Of a stretch of 64,000 nucleotides of DNA, positions 61,970-64,000 are shown in pieces. Position numbers and translations under genes: made by a program. Position 1 is the stretch's first letter. Every line of letters begins with the position of its first letter. The stretch spans positions 310,001 to 374,000 of the forward strand of contig CBDDBN010000026.1 of assembly GCA_965225735.1 (NCBI GenBank), written 5' to 3'. This DNA is from Denitrobaculum sp965225735. GTDB taxonomy: Bacteria; Pseudomonadota; Alphaproteobacteria; Kiloniellales; Kiloniellaceae. The notes beneath the pieces were generated by a model. The model searched no databases, had not been told where the DNA came from, and saw only the letters and a program-made list of their open reading frames with translations.

Positions 61970-62217
61970 TTCCGGAATCTAGCCTTGCCTTTGTAGGCTA
62001 TTGTTTAACAAAAAGATCAAACCGGCTTCCGCCGAGGAATGCCATTGCGACCACTATCTTTTCGAAAGCCAAAATCGTAAATAGGCAAAGTGGACATTGA
62101 TCTACAACGCTGCGAACGTCCACTCTCCGCCCATTTCTGTCATCTGATGGATTGGGTTAGCTATGTCCAAATGGATTCGTACCGGTTCTGACACTCGGCT
62201 GACTTGATGCGCTCAAC
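61970..62217. other. intergenic region between convergent operon and chemoreceptor
   Basis: 248 bases with no open frame that I support. GTCCACTCTCCGCCCATT near 62128 resembles words near 58250, and the region may hold degenerate copies of an intergenic element. No clear terminator for the kinase operon is visible. Confidence 0.35.
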
Positions 62218-63408
62218 CTAAGCCGCCCGAATCTCCGACACGCTCTCTCGCAACGTCGCCGCCAGCTGATCCATCACCCGCGCGACCTCGGCGACCTGGG
62301 CGAGCGTCTCCTGCCCGGCCCCGCTGCTGCCACCGCTCGCGGGCGAGGTCGACTCCAAACTCGCCGTCACCCTTCGCGTCCCCTGCGCCACCAGGCCGAC
62401 CGTTCCCGCCACCTGCTCCGTCGTGGCGTTCTGTTCCTCGATGGCCGCCGAAATGGCGGAGCTGGATTCGTTCATGCGGTCGATGACCGAGCGGATGGTG
62501 CCGATGCTCTCGACGGTCTGGGAGGTCACGGTCTGGATCTCGCCGACCTGGTTGGAGATATCCTCCGTCGCCTTGGCGGTCTGGGTCGCCAGGTTCTTGA
62601 CCTCGTTGGCAACGACCGCGAAGCCCTTGCCCGCCTCACCGGCGCGCGCGGCCTCGATGGTGGCGTTCAGCGCCAGCAGGTTGGTCTGTTCGGCGATGCC
62701 CTTGATCAGGGAGACGATCTCGCCGATGGCCTGGGCGCCGCTGTCCAGGGTCTGGACCAGCTCGCCGGCCTCTTCCGAGCGGCTGACGGCCTCGACCGCG
62801 ACGTCGGCGGAGGTGGAGACCTGGCTGGAGATTTCGCGGATCGCCGTGGTCAGTTCCTCCATGGAGGCGGCGATGGTGTCGGCGGAGGTGGCCGCTTCCT
62901 GCGCCGCCGCGAGGGCTTCGCCGTTGCTGCCGCCGCCGGAACCCGACGTTATCTGATGGATGCTCGAATGCAGGTACTCGGCGGTGCCCATGACCTCTTC
63001 GACCATGCCCTGGGCTTCGCCCTCCAGACGCGAGGCGATCTGCTCCAGGTTCTGGCGGCGCGCGTCGTCGTCATTGCCCAGAGTGAGCATCTGTGCCGGT
63101 GCTTCCTGAGATGCTGCCTCTGGCATTGCGGCTTCCGATGCGGGTGCTTCGTCCGATTCAGGCGTTTCGGAAGATTCCGACTCCGTGGCCTCTTCCGCGG
63201 CGATGGCTTCGAGCTCCGCCGCCTCCGGCGCGCTCCGCTTCGCGAAGAGATGCAGGATCGCGGGCGCGACCAGCGCGGCGGCGACCGCACGCAACAGTTC
63301 CATGCCCCAGGCCAATTCCTGCGCGATCAGGCCGGCGCTTGCCAAGCCGAACTGCAGGCCGGCGACCGCCAGCAGCGTGCATGGTAAGGTTAGATTTACC
63401 TCTTGCAT
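62218..63408 (-). CDS. methyl-accepting chemotaxis protein, likely 5'-truncated
   Basis: About 396 residues from ATG 63408 (GTG 63438 also open). After two membrane helices (TLLAVAGLQFGLASAGLIA and LRAVAAALVAPAILHLF) there is a long acidic linker, then the MCP signalling domain with LIKGIAEQTNLLALNATIEAARAGEAG. The first ~9 residues are encoded by AT-rich DNA shared with the integrase-like frame starting near 63384, so the natural N-terminus, and any sensor domain, appears lost or replaced at the junction. Confidence 0.75.
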   Translation of the reverse strand: MQEVNLTLPCTLLAVAGLQFGLASAGLIAQELAWGMELLRAVAAALVAPAILHLFAKRSAPEAAELEAIAAEEATESESSETPESDEAPASEAAMPEAASQEAPAQMLTLGNDDDARRQNLEQIASRLEGEAQGMVEEVMGTAEYLHSSIHQITSGSGGGSNGEALAAAQEAATSADTIAASMEELTTAIREISSQVSTSADVAVEAVSRSEEAGELVQTLDSGAQAIGEIVSLIKGIAEQTNLLALNATIEAARAGEAGKGFAVVANEVKNLATQTAKATEDISNQVGEIQTVTSQTVESIGTIRSVIDRMNESSSAISAAIEEQNATTEQVAGTVGLVAQGTRRVTASLESTSPASGGSSGAGQETLAQVAEVARVMDQLAATLRESVSEIRAA

Positions 63409-64000
63409 TGAGAAGGATTCATCAAAAATTAGAATCACCTGTTGAACTTTTGAAGTTGCATTTGAAACACTATCATATGTCAGCAGATCAATTCAGAAAA
63501 AGAACTTCTGCACTTAAGATTCCGGAAGAGATCTACCAAAACTATGATCTCATTGTGAAGCAATGTGAAACTTGTCAAGGAGTCAAGAAAGGACCTTCAA
63601 GTCCAAAAGTTTCAGGAATGAGAAGTGAAGTATTTGGAGATCTTACTTTCATTGATCACGCCGAAGTTCCTTTGAATGATCGCTTAAAAATAATGTTCCT
63701 CATCATTTATGATGGTGCAACTCAACTGATGACTTCTTTCCCTTGTGAAACAAAATCTGAAGATGAGACCATAGGATACTTGATGGATTACTTTGATTTG
63801 TATCAGCTCAATCCCAAATACATCGTTGGAGATCAAGGTTTTTCTGGACAAACACTTGAAGCCTTCTATAACCGAAAAGGGATAAGATTCATTTCCTTAG
63901 GACCTCAGACTCCATGGCCAAATCGAGCTGAGGCAGCAGTTAGGCTTTTCAAGGAACAAGTTAAACTTACCTTAGATGGTGTAAGAGCTGATCCGCTATG
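63384..64000 (+). mobile_element. partial retroelement-type (DDE) integrase, foreign composition
   Basis: One frame is open from about 63384 to the window end with no stop. It reads as a retroviral/LTR-retrotransposon integrase: an HHCC-like zinc region (RIHQKLES, LHLKHYHMS, C63564-x2-C63573 in CETC), the DDE core with D at 63654, D at 63831 in VGDQGFSG and E at 63930 in WPNRAEAAVRLF (32 residues apart). The TPWPNRAE-type stretch resembles eukaryotic copia-like elements in my memory. Composition is AT-rich and unlike all bacterial genes here. A chimeric assembly or host contamination is as likely as an integrated element. Confidence 0.65.

Noticed and set aside
1..64000. tRNA, rRNA or CRISPR array
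   Set aside because: No cloverleaf with a GGTTCRA arm, no rRNA core sequence and no regularly spaced direct repeat was found by eye.

Overview
The window looks like one chromosomal stretch of a GC-rich alphaproteobacterium. A Rhodospirillales/Kiloniellales-type marine or host-associated organism is the best guess, from the SoxBDAG sarcosine oxidase set, the DUF3775 and DUF3179 genes, the TRAP transporter and the corrinoid/THF one-carbon genes; the lineage is inference. Several islets are visibly AT-rich and read as acquired DNA: 4.7-5.8 kb, 9.8-11.4 kb, 49.3-50.5 kb and 59.2-62.0 kb. The last ~620 bases (63.38-64.0 kb) differ completely in composition and encode a retroelement-type integrase.

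Layout. 1-4.7 kb: a one-carbon operon (PF13769-type protein, methylenetetrahydrofolate reductase, methyl-THF:corrinoid methyltransferase, corrinoid-reactivating ASKHA protein). 4.7-5.8 kb: AT-rich gene with a HEPN-like RxxxxH motif. 6-12.6 kb: OmpA-type protein, small membrane protein, phytanoyl-CoA-dioxygenase-like protein, DUF3775 coupled to a pseudoazurin-like cupredoxin, NUC1/lamin-tail endonuclease, NAD(P)-dependent reductase. 12.8-16.3 kb: creD, DUF1772 gene and TetR regulator sharing two operator copies, cytochrome P460. 16.5-26.3 kb: a catabolic cluster of polysaccharide deacetylase, three-gene TRAP transporter, FMN glutamate-synthase-like protein, aldehyde dehydrogenase, acetolactate-synthase-like ThDP enzyme and DinB protein. 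26.3-35 kb: a large chemoreceptor with a duplicated sensor and a PilZ tail, two SDRs, a DUF1330-like/TetR divergent pair with paired operators, an MFS transporter, and a membrane-anchored LAS peptidase. 35-39.7 kb: unknown protein, a VRR-NUC/DEDDh fusion nuclease, a GT39-like membrane protein. 39.9-46.5 kb: GlxA/AraC regulator and soxBDAG, with two strong hairpins between soxD and soxA. 46.5-58.5 kb: caspase/CHAT-like protein coupled to a second PhyH oxygenase, outer membrane protein, YaaC-like gene, ABC exporter, phoD and a methyltransferase with near-identical terminators, DUF3179, EF-hand protein. 59.2-62.0 kb: a three-gene overlapping operon (nuclease-like, Ser/Thr kinase, unknown). 62.2-63.4 kb: a chemoreceptor whose 5' end runs into the foreign integrase sequence.

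How they work together. The sarcosine oxidase complex makes 5,10-methylene-THF, and the one-carbon operon at the left edge handles methylene- and methyl-THF, so methylated-amine catabolism is a theme. The TRAP cluster probably imports a carboxylate or 2-oxo acid that the ThDP enzyme and aldehyde dehydrogenase process. The strongest candidate for an undescribed system is the nuclease-kinase-unknown operon at 59.2-62.0 kb. The strongest anomaly is the eukaryote-like integrase at the right edge, which may be a chimeric contig join. I saw no tRNA, rRNA or CRISPR array.
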